DNA from: Microbacterium sp. 5K110
GTDB lineage: Bacteria; Actinomycetota; Actinomycetes; Actinomycetales; Microbacteriaceae
Length of the DNA stretch: 41,963 nucleotides
Assembly (NCBI RefSeq): GCF_005774735.1
Contig: NZ_VBUM01000024.1
Location: forward strand, 1-41,963
Reading direction: 5' to 3'
Below are positions 26,507 to 39,085 of this stretch, piece by piece (within the stretch, counting starts at the first letter, position 1; each line of letters begins with the position of its first letter). Both the position numbers and the translations under genes were made by a program. The notes beneath the pieces are model-generated. The model saw only the letters and a program-made list of their open reading frames with translations. It made no database searches and was not told the DNA's origin.

Positions 26507-26530
26507 CGGGCGGGGGAGTGTCCCCGCCCG
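26507..26530 (+). terminator. Terminator of the transporter operon
   Basis: CGGGCGGGG-GAGTGT-CCCCGCCCG, a perfect 9-bp stem 8 bases after the gluD stop and 4 bases before the pheS -10 box. Confidence 0.75.
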
Positions 26531-26534
26531 TCGG

Positions 26535-26540
26535 TAGACT
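26535..26540 (+). promoter_or_regulatory. -10 box of pheST, near-leaderless
   Basis: TAGACT ends 8 bases before the GTG at 26549. No room remains for a leader-peptide or T-box type regulator in front of pheS. Confidence 0.55.
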
Positions 26541-26548
26541 CTCATCTC

Positions 26549-27589
26549 GTGTCCGACGCACCCGAGATCACCCCCGAGGCCGTCGCCTCCGCCGTCGATG
26601 CCGCTCTCGCGGCGATCGCCGGTGCCGCGACGACCGCAGACCTGAAGGCCGCTCGCTCCGCTCACGCGGGAGAGCAGTCCTCACTCGCCCGCCTGAACGC
26701 CCAGCTGCGCAACGTCGCCCCCGAGAACAAGGCCGAGTTCGGCAAGCTCGTCGGCCAGGCGCGCGGTCGTGTGAACCAGGCCTTCGCCGCCCGCGAAGGC
26801 GAGCTCGCCGAGGCCGAGACCGTTGCGCGGCTCGAAGCGGAGCGGGTGGACGTCACGGCCCTGCCGCAGCGCGCCCGCGTGGGAGCGCGGCATCCGATCT
26901 CGCTCCTGCAGGAGCAGGTGTCCGACATCTTCGTCGGCATGGGGTGGGAGATCGCCGAGGGCCCCGAGCTCGAGCACGAGTGGTTCAACTTCGACGCGCT
27001 CAATTTCGACGTCGATCACCCGGCGCGGCAGATGCAGGACACGTTCTTCGTCGACCCGGTCGCCCGCCACCTCGTGATGCGCACGCACACGAGCCCCGTC
27101 CAGGTGCGGTCGATGCTCGAGCGCGACCTGCCGATCTATGTGCTGTGCCCCGGTCGGGTGTACCGGACCGATGAGTTCGACGCGACGCACCTTCCCGTCT
27201 TCACGCAGTTCGAGGGTCTGGTCATCGACAAGGGCATCACGATGGCCCACCTCAAGGGCACGCTCGACCACGCCGCCCGGGTCCTGTTCGGCCCCGAGGC
27301 CAAGACGCGGTTCCGCGCCAACTTCTTCCCGTTCACCGAGCCGAGCGCCGAGCTCGACCTGTGGCATCCCACCTTCAAGGGCGGGGCGCGCTGGATCGAG
27401 TGGGGCGGCTGCGGGATGGTGAACCCCAATGTCCTGCGTGCCGCGGGCATCGATCCCGAGGAGTACTCGGGCTTCGCCTTCGGCATGGGCATCGAGCGCA
27501 CGCTCATGTTCCGCAGCGACGTGCAAGACATGCGCGACATGGCCGAGGGCGATGTCCGCTTCAGCGAGCAGTTCGGAATGGTGGTCTGA
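26549..27589 (+). CDS. pheS: Phenylalanine-tRNA ligase alpha subunit
   Basis: Catalytic subunit of the (alpha-beta)2 class II synthetase. The 346-residue product starts with the coiled-coil tRNA-binding arm (ITPEAVASAVDAALAAIAGA to about 95). Motif 1 lies around HPISLLQEQVSDIFVGMGW, motif 2 is FCLGRVYR-like in VLCPGRVYRTDEFDATH, and motif 3 is FAFGMGIERTLM. The GTG at 26549 is placed by the -10 box 8 bases upstream and by the normal N-terminal length. pheT starts on the last base of the stop. Confidence 0.95.
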   Translation: MSDAPEITPEAVASAVDAALAAIAGAATTADLKAARSAHAGEQSSLARLNAQLRNVAPENKAEFGKLVGQARGRVNQAFAAREGELAEAETVARLEAERVDVTALPQRARVGARHPISLLQEQVSDIFVGMGWEIAEGPELEHEWFNFDALNFDVDHPARQMQDTFFVDPVARHLVMRTHTSPVQVRSMLERDLPIYVLCPGRVYRTDEFDATHLPVFTQFEGLVIDKGITMAHLKGTLDHAARVLFGPEAKTRFRANFFPFTEPSAELDLWHPTFKGGARWIEWGGCGMVNPNVLRAAGIDPEEYSGFAFGMGIERTLMFRSDVQDMRDMAEGDVRFSEQFGMVV

Positions 27590-30135
27590 TGCGCGTCCCG
27601 CTCTCCTGGTTGCGCGAGTACGTCGACGTGCCCGCGGATGCCACGGCCGACGACGTCCTCGCGGCGCTGGTGTCCGTCGGATTCGAAGAAGAAGACGTGC
27701 ATCGCTTCGAGCTCGAAGGCCCCATCGTCGTCGGTGAGGTGAAGGAGTTCACTCCTGAGCCGCAGTCCAACGGCAAGACGATCCGCTGGTGCCAGGTCGA
27801 CGTCGGCGAAGAGCACGGCGGCGTCCGTGGCATCGTGTGCGGCGCCGGCAACTTCTTCGAGGGCGACAAGGTCGTGGTGACCCTGCCCGGCTCCGTTCTG
27901 CCCGGGCCGTTCCCGATCGCGGCGCGCAAGACCTACGGTCATGTCTCGGACGGCATGATCGCCTCGGCGAAAGAGCTGGGACTCGGCAGCGAGCACTCCG
28001 GCATCCTGCGCCTGGTCGACCTCGGCATCGACGCTCCCGTGGGCTCCGACGCGATCGCCCTGCTCGGCCTGGACGACATCGCCGTCGAGATCAACGTCAC
28101 CCCCGACCGCGGGTACGCGCTGTCTCTGCGCGGTGTCGCCCGCGAGTACTCGCACGCCACCGGCGCGGTCTTCCGCGACCCGGGCGCCGGTCACGACGCC
28201 GCGCGCGACCGCACGCCGCAGGGCTTCCCGATCACGGTCGACGACGTCGCGCCCATCCGTGGCCGCGTCGGCGCGAGCCAGTTCGTCGCGCGCATCGTCC
28301 GCGACGTGGACCCCTCGCGTCCCACGCCGCCGTGGATGATCACGCGCCTGTCGCTCGCCGGCATCCGGTCGCTCGGTGTCCTGATCGACATCACGAACTA
28401 CGTCATGCTTGAGCTCGGCCAGCCGATCCACGGCTACGACCTCGACCGTCTGCAGGGGGGGATCACCGTCCGTCGTGCGACGGCGGGCGAGAAGCTCGAG
28501 ACGCTGGACGGCCAGGTGCGCACGCTGCACGACGAGGATCTGCTCATCACCGACGAGTCCGGCCCCATCGGTCTGGCGGGCGTCATGGGCGGTGGCCCGA
28601 CCGAGATGAGCGATGCGACGCGCAACGTCCTGATCGAGGCGGCCACCTTCGACCAGGTCTCGATCGCCCGTACGGCGCGCCGGCACAAGCTGCCCTCCGA
28701 GGCCTCGCGGCGCTTCGAGCGCGGCGTCGACCCGCTCGTCGCCTTCGTCGCGGCCGAGCGCGTGGCGTCGCTGATGGTCGAGCTGGCCGGTGGCTCTCTC
28801 GACACCGAGGTCGGCGGATCGCTCGCCGAGACCTTCACGCGGGACGCGATCGTCCTGCCGTCGGGGTTCGTTTCTGGGCTGATCGGCGTCGAGTACACCG
28901 ACGACGAGGTCGAGCGTGCGCTGCGCCTGATCGGGTGCACCGTCGAGCGCCGTGAGACCGGCTGGTCGGTCGTCCCGCCGTCATGGCGTCCCGACCTCAC
29001 CGACAAGTGGACGCTGGCCGAAGAGGTCGCGCGAATCGAGGGGTACGACCGGATCCCGTCCGTGCTGCCCACTCCGCCGTCGGGGCGCGGTCTGACCTCC
29101 GCTCAGCAGGGCCGTCGCCGCGTGAGCAACACGCTGGCCGCGGCGGGCTTCGTCGAGACGCCCTCGTTCCCGTTCACGACCGCCGAGCAGAACGACCTGC
29201 ACGGCTCGCCCTCGGGCGAGACGTTGCCGAGCGTTAAGCTCGCCAACCCGCTCGACGGTCTGGCGCCCTTCCTGCGGCGCTCGCTCGTCCCGGGCCTGCT
29301 GCAGGTCGCGCACCGCAACCTCTCGCGGGGGATCGTCGACCTCGCGCTGTTCGAGGCGGGCACGGTATTCCTTCCCAAGCCCGGTGTGCAGTACGGCACC
29401 GCGTCGGTCCCGCCGCTGGCGGTGCGTCCCGACGCGGCGACGCTGACGGCGCTGGATGCCTCGATCCCGCCGCAGCGTCGGCACGTCGCCGTGCTGCTGA
29501 CGGGGAACCTCGTTCCCAAGCAGCCGGGGCAGGCCGCGGTCGCGGCCGACCTCGCCGATGCGGTCGACGCCGTGCGGATCCTCGCGGGTGCCGCGGGAGT
29601 CGACGTCGAGCTGGTTCAGGCCCAGCGGGCGGCGCTGCACCCCGGTCGTACGGCGCGTGTCCGGGTGGCGGGTGCCGACGTGGGCTACGTGGGCGAGCTG
29701 TTGCCGACCGTCGCAGCGGCCGCCGACCTGCCGGGACGTGTCCTCGTGGCGGAGCTCGACCTGGACGCGCTCCTCGAGAGCGCGCAGAACCGCGTGGTCG
29801 TGGCATCCCTGTCGGGGTTCCCGGCGGCGACGCAGGACGTCTCGGTGGTCGTGCCGGTCGGCACCCCGGCCGGAGACGTCCGCGCGGCGCTGCTCGAGGG
29901 TGGGGCTCCGCTCATCGAGGGGGCCCGTCTCGTGGACGACTACCGCGGCACCGGGGTGGCCGAGGGGACGAAGAGTCTGACCTTCGCGCTGCGGTTCCGC
30001 GCCGCGGACCGCACGCTCACCGCGGCGGAGGCGTCGGATGCCAAGCTCGCGGGTGTCGCGGTGGCGGCCGAGCGCTTCGGGGCCGTCTTGCGCGATGGCG
30101 AGCAGTCGGCGGGCGCGGAGGTCCCGGGTCGCTGA
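27589..30135 (+). CDS. pheT: Phenylalanine-tRNA ligase beta subunit
   Basis: Structural and editing subunit, 848 residues. Order: N-terminal MRVPLSWLREYVDV, EMAP/OB-type tRNA-binding domain with VKEFTPEPQSNGKTIRWCQV and GIVCGAGNFFEGD, B3/B4 editing domain around residues 210-400 (ITNYVMLELGQPIHGYDLDR), B5 domain (GLIGVEYTDDEVERALRLIG), the catalytic-like core with PFLRRSLVPGLLQ, and a C-terminal anticodon-binding FDX-ACB domain (GFPAATQDVSVVVP to AVLRDG). The ATG shares a base with the pheS stop (TGATG). Followed by 392 bp without a standard gene. Confidence 0.97.
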   Translation: MRVPLSWLREYVDVPADATADDVLAALVSVGFEEEDVHRFELEGPIVVGEVKEFTPEPQSNGKTIRWCQVDVGEEHGGVRGIVCGAGNFFEGDKVVVTLPGSVLPGPFPIAARKTYGHVSDGMIASAKELGLGSEHSGILRLVDLGIDAPVGSDAIALLGLDDIAVEINVTPDRGYALSLRGVAREYSHATGAVFRDPGAGHDAARDRTPQGFPITVDDVAPIRGRVGASQFVARIVRDVDPSRPTPPWMITRLSLAGIRSLGVLIDITNYVMLELGQPIHGYDLDRLQGGITVRRATAGEKLETLDGQVRTLHDEDLLITDESGPIGLAGVMGGGPTEMSDATRNVLIEAATFDQVSIARTARRHKLPSEASRRFERGVDPLVAFVAAERVASLMVELAGGSLDTEVGGSLAETFTRDAIVLPSGFVSGLIGVEYTDDEVERALRLIGCTVERRETGWSVVPPSWRPDLTDKWTLAEEVARIEGYDRIPSVLPTPPSGRGLTSAQQGRRRVSNTLAAAGFVETPSFPFTTAEQNDLHGSPSGETLPSVKLANPLDGLAPFLRRSLVPGLLQVAHRNLSRGIVDLALFEAGTVFLPKPGVQYGTASVPPLAVRPDAATLTALDASIPPQRRHVAVLLTGNLVPKQPGQAAVAADLADAVDAVRILAGAAGVDVELVQAQRAALHPGRTARVRVAGADVGYVGELLPTVAAAADLPGRVLVAELDLDALLESAQNRVVVASLSGFPAATQDVSVVVPVGTPAGDVRAALLEGGAPLIEGARLVDDYRGTGVAEGTKSLTFALRFRAADRTLTAAEASDAKLAGVAVAAERFGAVLRDGEQSAGAEVPGR

Positions 30136-30154
30136 CATGTCACCCGGACATGTG

Positions 30155-30209
30155 CCTGCCCTCATCGCCGGCGAGGGGGCAGTCGGAAGTGGCCGACGAT
30201 GAGGGCAGG
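30155..30209. repeat. Long inverted repeat after pheT
   Basis: CCTGCCCTCATCG (30155-30167) and CGATGAGGGCAGG (30197-30209) are perfect 13-bp complements around a 29-base loop that can add a further short GGC/GCC pairing. It may terminate pheST, but the loop is long for that and there is no T tract. Confidence 0.6.
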
Positions 30210-30229
30210 TGCGATCAGCATACCCCGTA

Positions 30230-30253
30230 CTTGTCCCCCAAATGGGGGACAAG
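30230..30253. repeat. Near-palindrome with C5/G5 arms between pheT and argC
   Basis: CTTGTCCCCC, AAAT, GGGGGACAAG: perfect 10-bp arms (11 if the A-T in the loop pairs). It could be a hairpin in RNA or a dimer-protein operator, about 85 bases upstream of the -10 box at 30338. Confidence 0.6.
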
Positions 30254-30337
30254 CTGAGAAATGTCGAGGGATGCCCTCGCATCGGTCGAGACGGGCGCCC
30301 TCCCGCGGCGGATTTGCTCCCGTCGGCGCAGGCCGGA

Positions 30338-30343
30338 TACTCT
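30338..30343 (+). promoter_or_regulatory. -10 box before the Arg-rich small frame
   Basis: TACTCT ends 6 bases before the ATG at 30350, the spacing seen for the leaderless genes in this window. Confidence 0.5.
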
Positions 30344-30349
30344 CGCGGA

Positions 30350-30445
30350 ATGTCGTCGATCGTCGTCTGCAACGAGGAGCTCTCCGTGAGCACCGTTGTG
30401 GTGCGTCGACGTCGGGTCGCACGCCGAGTTTCGGCGACCTCGTAA
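30350..30445 (+). CDS. Candidate arginine-rich leader peptide upstream of argC
   Basis: 31 codons from ATG 30350 to TAA 30443-30445. The first half is MSSIVVCNEELSVST; the second is VVVRRRRVARRVSATS, with six Arg codons among eight (CGT CGA CGT CGG, then CGC CGA after Val-Ala). A -10 box 6 bases upstream predicts leaderless translation. Hairpins around the Arg codons are mutually exclusive (GTGCG/CGCAC 30401-30422; CGCCGA/TCGGCG 30422-30436; CGGCGAC/GTCGCCG 30432-30477). It precedes five arginine genes by 83 bases. All this fits a ribosome-stalling attenuator, but I see no T-rich terminator, and high GC raises Arg codon frequency by chance. Not a known annotated family. Confidence 0.4.
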   Translation: MSSIVVCNEELSVSTVVVRRRRVARRVSATS

Positions 30446-30515
30446 CCCGCCGTCGGTCGGGCATACGGGCGTCGCCGCCCCGGTTCACGCTGAATGCAGC
30501 ACCAGCCCCGACTCC

Positions 30516-30521
30516 TAAGGT
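30516..30521 (+). promoter_or_regulatory. -10-like box directly before argC (alternatively a Shine-Dalgarno)
   Basis: TAAGGT ends 6 bases before the argC ATG at 30528, matching a leaderless promoter. The overlapping AAGGTGG (30517-30523) could instead be a ribosome-binding site for a longer transcript starting near 30350. Confidence 0.5.
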
Positions 30522-30527
30522 GGATCC

Positions 30528-31577
30528 ATGACCCTCTCGGTCGCCGTCTCCGGCGCCTCCGGCTACGCGGGCGGCGAGATCCTCCGCTTGCTCGCCGATC
30601 ATCCCGACGTCGACATCCGCACGGTCACCGCGCACTCGAGTGCCGGGCAGCCCCTCCTCGCGCACCAGCCGCACCTGCGCTCCCTCGCGCATCTCGAGTT
30701 GCAGCCCACGACGCCCGAGGTGCTGGCCGGTCACGATGTCGTCTTCCTGGCCCTACCGCACGGGCAGTCCGCGCAGTACACCGACGCCCTGGTCGACACC
30801 CCGCTCGTCATCGACGCCGGCGCCGACCATCGGCTCGTCTCGCCCGAGGACTGGGCCGCCTTCTACGGCGGTGTCCACCCCGAGCCCTGGGCATACGGCG
30901 TTCCCGAACTCCTCGTGGGCGGCGGCAAGCAGCGCGAGCTCCTGCGCGGGGCCTCGCGGATCGCCGCACCCGGATGCAACGCCTCGACCGTGTCGCTCTC
31001 GCTCGCTCCCGGCGTTGCTGCGGGTGTCATCGACCCGAGCGACATCGTTTCGGTGCTCGCGGTGGGCCCGAGCGGGGCCGGAAAAGCCGCGAAGACGAAC
31101 CTCCTCGCGAGTGAAATCCTCGGCACCGCCAATCCCTATGCCGTCGGCGGCACGCACCGGCACATCCCCGAGATCCGCCAGGCGCTGCGCGCCGCAGGGG
31201 CGCCGGTCGACGGCATCCGGATCTCGTTCACCCCCGTGCTCGTCCCGATGGCGCGCGGGATCCTCGCGACTTCCTCCGCGCGGATCCGCGAGGGCGTGAC
31301 GGATGCCGAGATCCGCGACGCATGGGAGAGCGCCTACGCCGACGAGCCCTTCGTCGAGCTGCTTCCCGCGGGGACGTTCCCGCGGACGGCCGACGTGCTC
31401 GGCGCGAACGTGGCATCCCTCGGTCTCGCGATCGACCGCGCGGCGAACCGCGTCGTGATCGTCGCGGCCGTCGACAATCTGGTGAAGGGCACCGCGGGCG
31501 CCGCGGTGCAGTCCATGAACATCGCGCTGGGTCTCCCCGAGACCACGGCGCTTCCGACGAACGGAGTCGCCCCGTGA
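30528..31577 (+). CDS. argC: N-acetyl-gamma-glutamyl-phosphate reductase
   Basis: NADPH-dependent third step of arginine synthesis: reduces N-acetylglutamyl phosphate to the semialdehyde. The 349-residue product has the dinucleotide motif [14 protein letters not shown] (7-20), the nucleophile Cys150 in [19 protein letters not shown] with the catalytic His, and [13 protein letters not shown]. First of five genes whose stops and starts overlap (GTGA/ATGA): argC-J-B-D-F. The region upstream holds the Arg-rich small frame and two candidate -10 boxes. Confidence 0.97.
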   Translation: MTLSVAVSGASGYAGGEILRLLADHPDVDIRTVTAHSSAGQPLLAHQPHLRSLAHLELQPTTPEVLAGHDVVFLALPHGQSAQYTDALVDTPLVIDAGADHRLVSPEDWAAFYGGVHPEPWAYGVPELLVGGGKQRELLRGASRIAAPGCNASTVSLSLAPGVAAGVIDPSDIVSVLAVGPSGAGKAAKTNLLASEILGTANPYAVGGTHRHIPEIRQALRAAGAPVDGIRISFTPVLVPMARGILATSSARIREGVTDAEIRDAWESAYADEPFVELLPAGTFPRTADVLGANVASLGLAIDRAANRVVIVAAVDNLVKGTAGAAVQSMNIALGLPETTALPTNGVAP

Positions 31578-32731
31578 GCGTGACCGCCCCCGCAGGATTC
31601 GAGGCGGCCGGTGTCGCCGTCGGCCTGAAATCGACCGGCGCGCGCGATGTCGCGGTGGTCGTCAACCGCGGTCCGCACAAGGTGGGTGCCGCCGTCTTCA
31701 CCTCCAACCGCGCCAAGGCCAACCCCATCCTGTGGTCGGAGCAGGTCGTGCGCGACGGTGTCGTCGAGGCCGTGGTGCTCAACTCCGGTGGCGCGAACTG
31801 CTTCACCGGATCGTTCGGCTTCCAGACCACCCACCAGACGGCCGAGCGCGCCGCCGAGCTCCTCGGCGTCGGGGCCGGCGACGTCGTCGTGTGCTCGACG
31901 GGACTGATCGGCACCGGCGACGAGGTCTTCCGGGCCAAGGTGCTCGACGGGGTCGAGAAGGGCGTCGCCGCCCTCTCGGCGGACGGGGGCGAGGACGCGT
32001 CGCTGGCGATCATGACCACCGATTCCCGTCCCAAGCGCGCCGTTCACCACGGTGAGGGCTGGACCATCGGCGGCATGGCGAAGGGCGCGGGCATGCTCGC
32101 TCCCGGGCTGGCCACGATGCTCGTCGTCGTCACCACCGACGCCGTGCTCGACGCCGCCCAGGCCGATGCGGCCCTGCGCGCGGCGACCCGGGTGAGCTTC
32201 GATCGCCTCGATTCGGACGGCTGCATGTCGACGAACGACCAGGTGACCCTCCTGTCCAGCGGCGCCAGCGGCATCCGGGCGGATGCCGACGAGTTCGCCG
32301 CCGCGCTGACCGCGGTGTGCGATGACCTCGCCGCCCAGTTGCAGGGCGACGCCGAGGGCGCCAGCCACGACATCACGATCCGTGTCGTCGGCGCAGCCTC
32401 GGAGGATGACGCCGTCGAGGTCGGTCGCTCGGTCGCCCGCAACAACCTCTTCAAGGCCGCGATCTTCGGACAGGATCCCAACTGGGGACGCGTCCTGGCC
32501 GCGATCGGCACGACGTCCGCCGACTTCGACCCGTACGACGTCGACGTCTGGATGAACGGTGTGCGCGTGTGCACCGCGGGCGGACCCGATCGCCCGCGCG
32601 AAGAGGTCGACCTGACCCCGCGCGCGACCGACCTCGTCATCGACCTGCGGGTCGGCGAGGCCGCGGCCACGATCCGCACCAACGACCTCACGCACGACTA
32701 CGTCCACGAGAACAGCGCCTACTCCTCATGA
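31574..32731 (+). CDS. argJ: Glutamate N-acetyltransferase / ornithine acetyltransferase
   Basis: Recycles the acetyl group from N-acetylornithine to glutamate, so the pathway runs as a cycle. The 385-residue precursor cleaves itself before the Thr in [17 protein letters not shown] to give two chains; that Thr is then the nucleophile. Other motifs: [41 protein letters not shown] and [16 protein letters not shown] 31574 overlaps the argC stop. Whether it also accepts acetyl-CoA (bifunctional ArgA activity) cannot be read from the sequence. Confidence 0.97.
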   Translation: MSVTAPAGFEAAGVAVGLKSTGARDVAVVVNRGPHKVGAAVFTSNRAKANPILWSEQVVRDGVVEAVVLNSGGANCFTGSFGFQTTHQTAERAAELLGVGAGDVVVCSTGLIGTGDEVFRAKVLDGVEKGVAALSADGGEDASLAIMTTDSRPKRAVHHGEGWTIGGMAKGAGMLAPGLATMLVVVTTDAVLDAAQADAALRAATRVSFDRLDSDGCMSTNDQVTLLSSGASGIRADADEFAAALTAVCDDLAAQLQGDAEGASHDITIRVVGAASEDDAVEVGRSVARNNLFKAAIFGQDPNWGRVLAAIGTTSADFDPYDVDVWMNGVRVCTAGGPDRPREEVDLTPRATDLVIDLRVGEAAATIRTNDLTHDYVHENSAYSS

Positions 32732-33626
32732 GCGACATCGATATCCAGGACACCGATCCGGCCGAAGCCAGCGAGCGGGCGGTGACTCTCGTCGAGTCGC
32801 TGCCGTGGGTGCGCAAGTACCGCGACCAGGTGGTGGTGGTGAAGTACGGCGGCAACGCGATGGTGAGCGACGAGCTGCAGGACGCCTTCGCCGCCGACAT
32901 CGCCTACCTTCGCTACGTGGGGGTCAAGCCCGTCGTCGTGCACGGCGGAGGACCGCAGATCTCGTCGATGCTCGACCGGCTCGACATCCCGAGCGAATTC
33001 CGCGGCGGCTACCGCGTCACCTCGACCGAGGCGATCGGCGTGGTCCGGATGGTGCTGACCGGGCAGATCAACCCGCAGCTGGTGGCCAAGGTCAACGCGC
33101 ACGGACCGCTCGCGACGGGGCTCAGCGGCGAGGATGCGGGGCTGTTCGGCGGTCGCCGTCGCGGCGTCGTCGTCAACGGGGTCGAGCACGATCTCGGCCG
33201 GGTCGGCGATGTCGTCACGGTCGACCCGCAGCCGGTGCTCGATCACCTCGCCGCGGGCCGAGTGCCGATCGTGTCGAGCATCGCGCCCGACCTCGACCAT
33301 CCGGGTGCGTCGCTGAACGTCAACGCGGATGCCGCGGCGGCCGCGCTCGCGGTGGCGCTGAAGGCCGCGAAGCTCGTCGTCCTCACCGACGTCCCGGGTC
33401 TGTACGCCGACTGGCCCAACCGCGACTCCCTCGTGTCGCACTTGACCTCGACCGAGTTGCGCGCGATGGTGCCGCGACTGGAGTCGGGCATGATCCCGAA
33501 GATGCAGGCGTGCCTCGACGCCGTCGACGGGGGAGTGCCCACGGCCGCGATCATCGACGGCCGCGTGCCGCACTCGGTGCTCGTCGAACTTTTCACCAGT
33601 AAGGGAATCGGAACGGAGGTGGTCGC

Positions 33627-33630
<4 letters not shown>
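32728..33630 (+). CDS. argB: Acetylglutamate kinase
   Basis: Phosphorylates N-acetylglutamate, usually the step inhibited by arginine in cyclic pathways. The 300-residue product has [10 protein letters not shown] (phosphate loop), [45 protein letters not shown] and a C-terminal [21 protein letters not shown]. The N-terminal helix before the kinase core ([20 protein letters not shown]) is the kind present in arginine-sensitive hexameric enzymes, so feedback inhibition is likely but inferred. ATG overlaps the argJ stop. Confidence 0.97.
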
Positions 33631-38388
<4,758 letters not shown>

Positions 38389-38399
38389 ATCAGTCATTC

Positions 38400-38436
38400 G
38401 CTTATCAAGCATGATCAATAAGCTATAAGCTGATCA
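38400..38436 (+). promoter_or_regulatory. AT-rich operator-like repeats over the satD-like promoter
   Basis: GCTTAT (38400-38405) is the inverse of ATAAGC, which occurs twice in tandem as ATAAGCT (38418-38424 and 38425-38431). TGATCA flanks them at 38412-38417 and 38431-38436. The second TAAGCT (38426-38431) is itself a -10 box ending 6 bases before ATG 38438. A protein bound here would block this promoter. Confidence 0.6.
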
Positions 38437-38437
38437 C

Positions 38438-39085
38438 ATGATCGCCGCCGTCATCGCCGACATCGTCCGCTCCCGCGAGCTGGGCGATCGAGCCGAGGCG
38501 CAGCGTGCGATTGCGGCGGCCGTCGCGCGCGCCGACGCCGACATCCCGCTCGCGCTCGCCCCGCTCACGGCGGTGGTGGGCGACGAACTGCAGGGCGAGT
38601 ACGCCACGATCGGCGCGGCCGTGGCGTCGCTGCTTCTGGTGCGGTTGAACCTGCCCGATGGCGTGGACTGCCGTTTCGGGGTGGGGTTCGGCGAGGTGCG
38701 TCCGGTCGAGCTGGACGGACGCACGATCCCCGAGGGGCCCGCGTGGTGGGCGGCCCGGGCGGCGATCGAGCGGGTCGAGACGATGCAGCAGCGCCGCGCG
38801 CCCCTCGCGCGCACGTGGGTCGAGGCCTCCGAATCCGCGGATGCCGCCGTGCGGCACGAGGTGGCGCTGGCGAATGCCTACGTGCTCTCACGCGATCACC
38901 TGGTGTCGTCGATGAGCGAACGCACGCGCCGTCTCACGTACGGCCGATGCCTGGGGCGGTCGCAACGCGATCTCGCCGCCGACGAGGGCATCACGCAGTC
39001 CGCGGTGTCGCAGGCTCTCGCCTCCGCCGGGTCGGCCGCTGTCGTCGAGGGCTTCCTGGCGCTGAGCTCCGGGGGCGCGTCGTGA
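38438..39085 (+). CDS. SatD-like protein with C-terminal helix-turn-helix
   Basis: 215 residues resembling the SatD family named in Streptococcus mutans acid tolerance. N-terminal domain: VIADIVRSRELGDRAEAQRA, then LTAVVGDELQGEYATIGAAV and CRFGVGFGEVRPVE, which looks like a nucleotide-cyclase-type fold, although I cannot confirm a catalytic site. The C-terminal 60 residues (RRLTYGRCLGRSQRDLAADE, GITQSAVSQALASAG) form a clear helix-turn-helix. Together with the repeats over its own promoter this suggests autoregulation. It is predicted leaderless. The next gene, a membrane protein, overlaps its stop (GTGA). Function unknown. Confidence 0.75.
   Translation: MIAAVIADIVRSRELGDRAEAQRAIAAAVARADADIPLALAPLTAVVGDELQGEYATIGAAVASLLLVRLNLPDGVDCRFGVGFGEVRPVELDGRTIPEGPAWWAARAAIERVETMQQRRAPLARTWVEASESADAAVRHEVALANAYVLSRDHLVSSMSERTRRLTYGRCLGRSQRDLAADEGITQSAVSQALASAGSAAVVEGFLALSSGGAS

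Noticed and set aside
26535..26548. T-box or leader-peptide control of pheST or tyrS
   Set aside because: The -10 boxes lie 6-8 bases before the start codons, leaving no leader RNA.
30199..30531. 110-codon frame spanning the pheT-argC gap
   Set aside because: It has no start signal or family resemblance, its composition is atypical, and it runs through the palindrome and the argC start.
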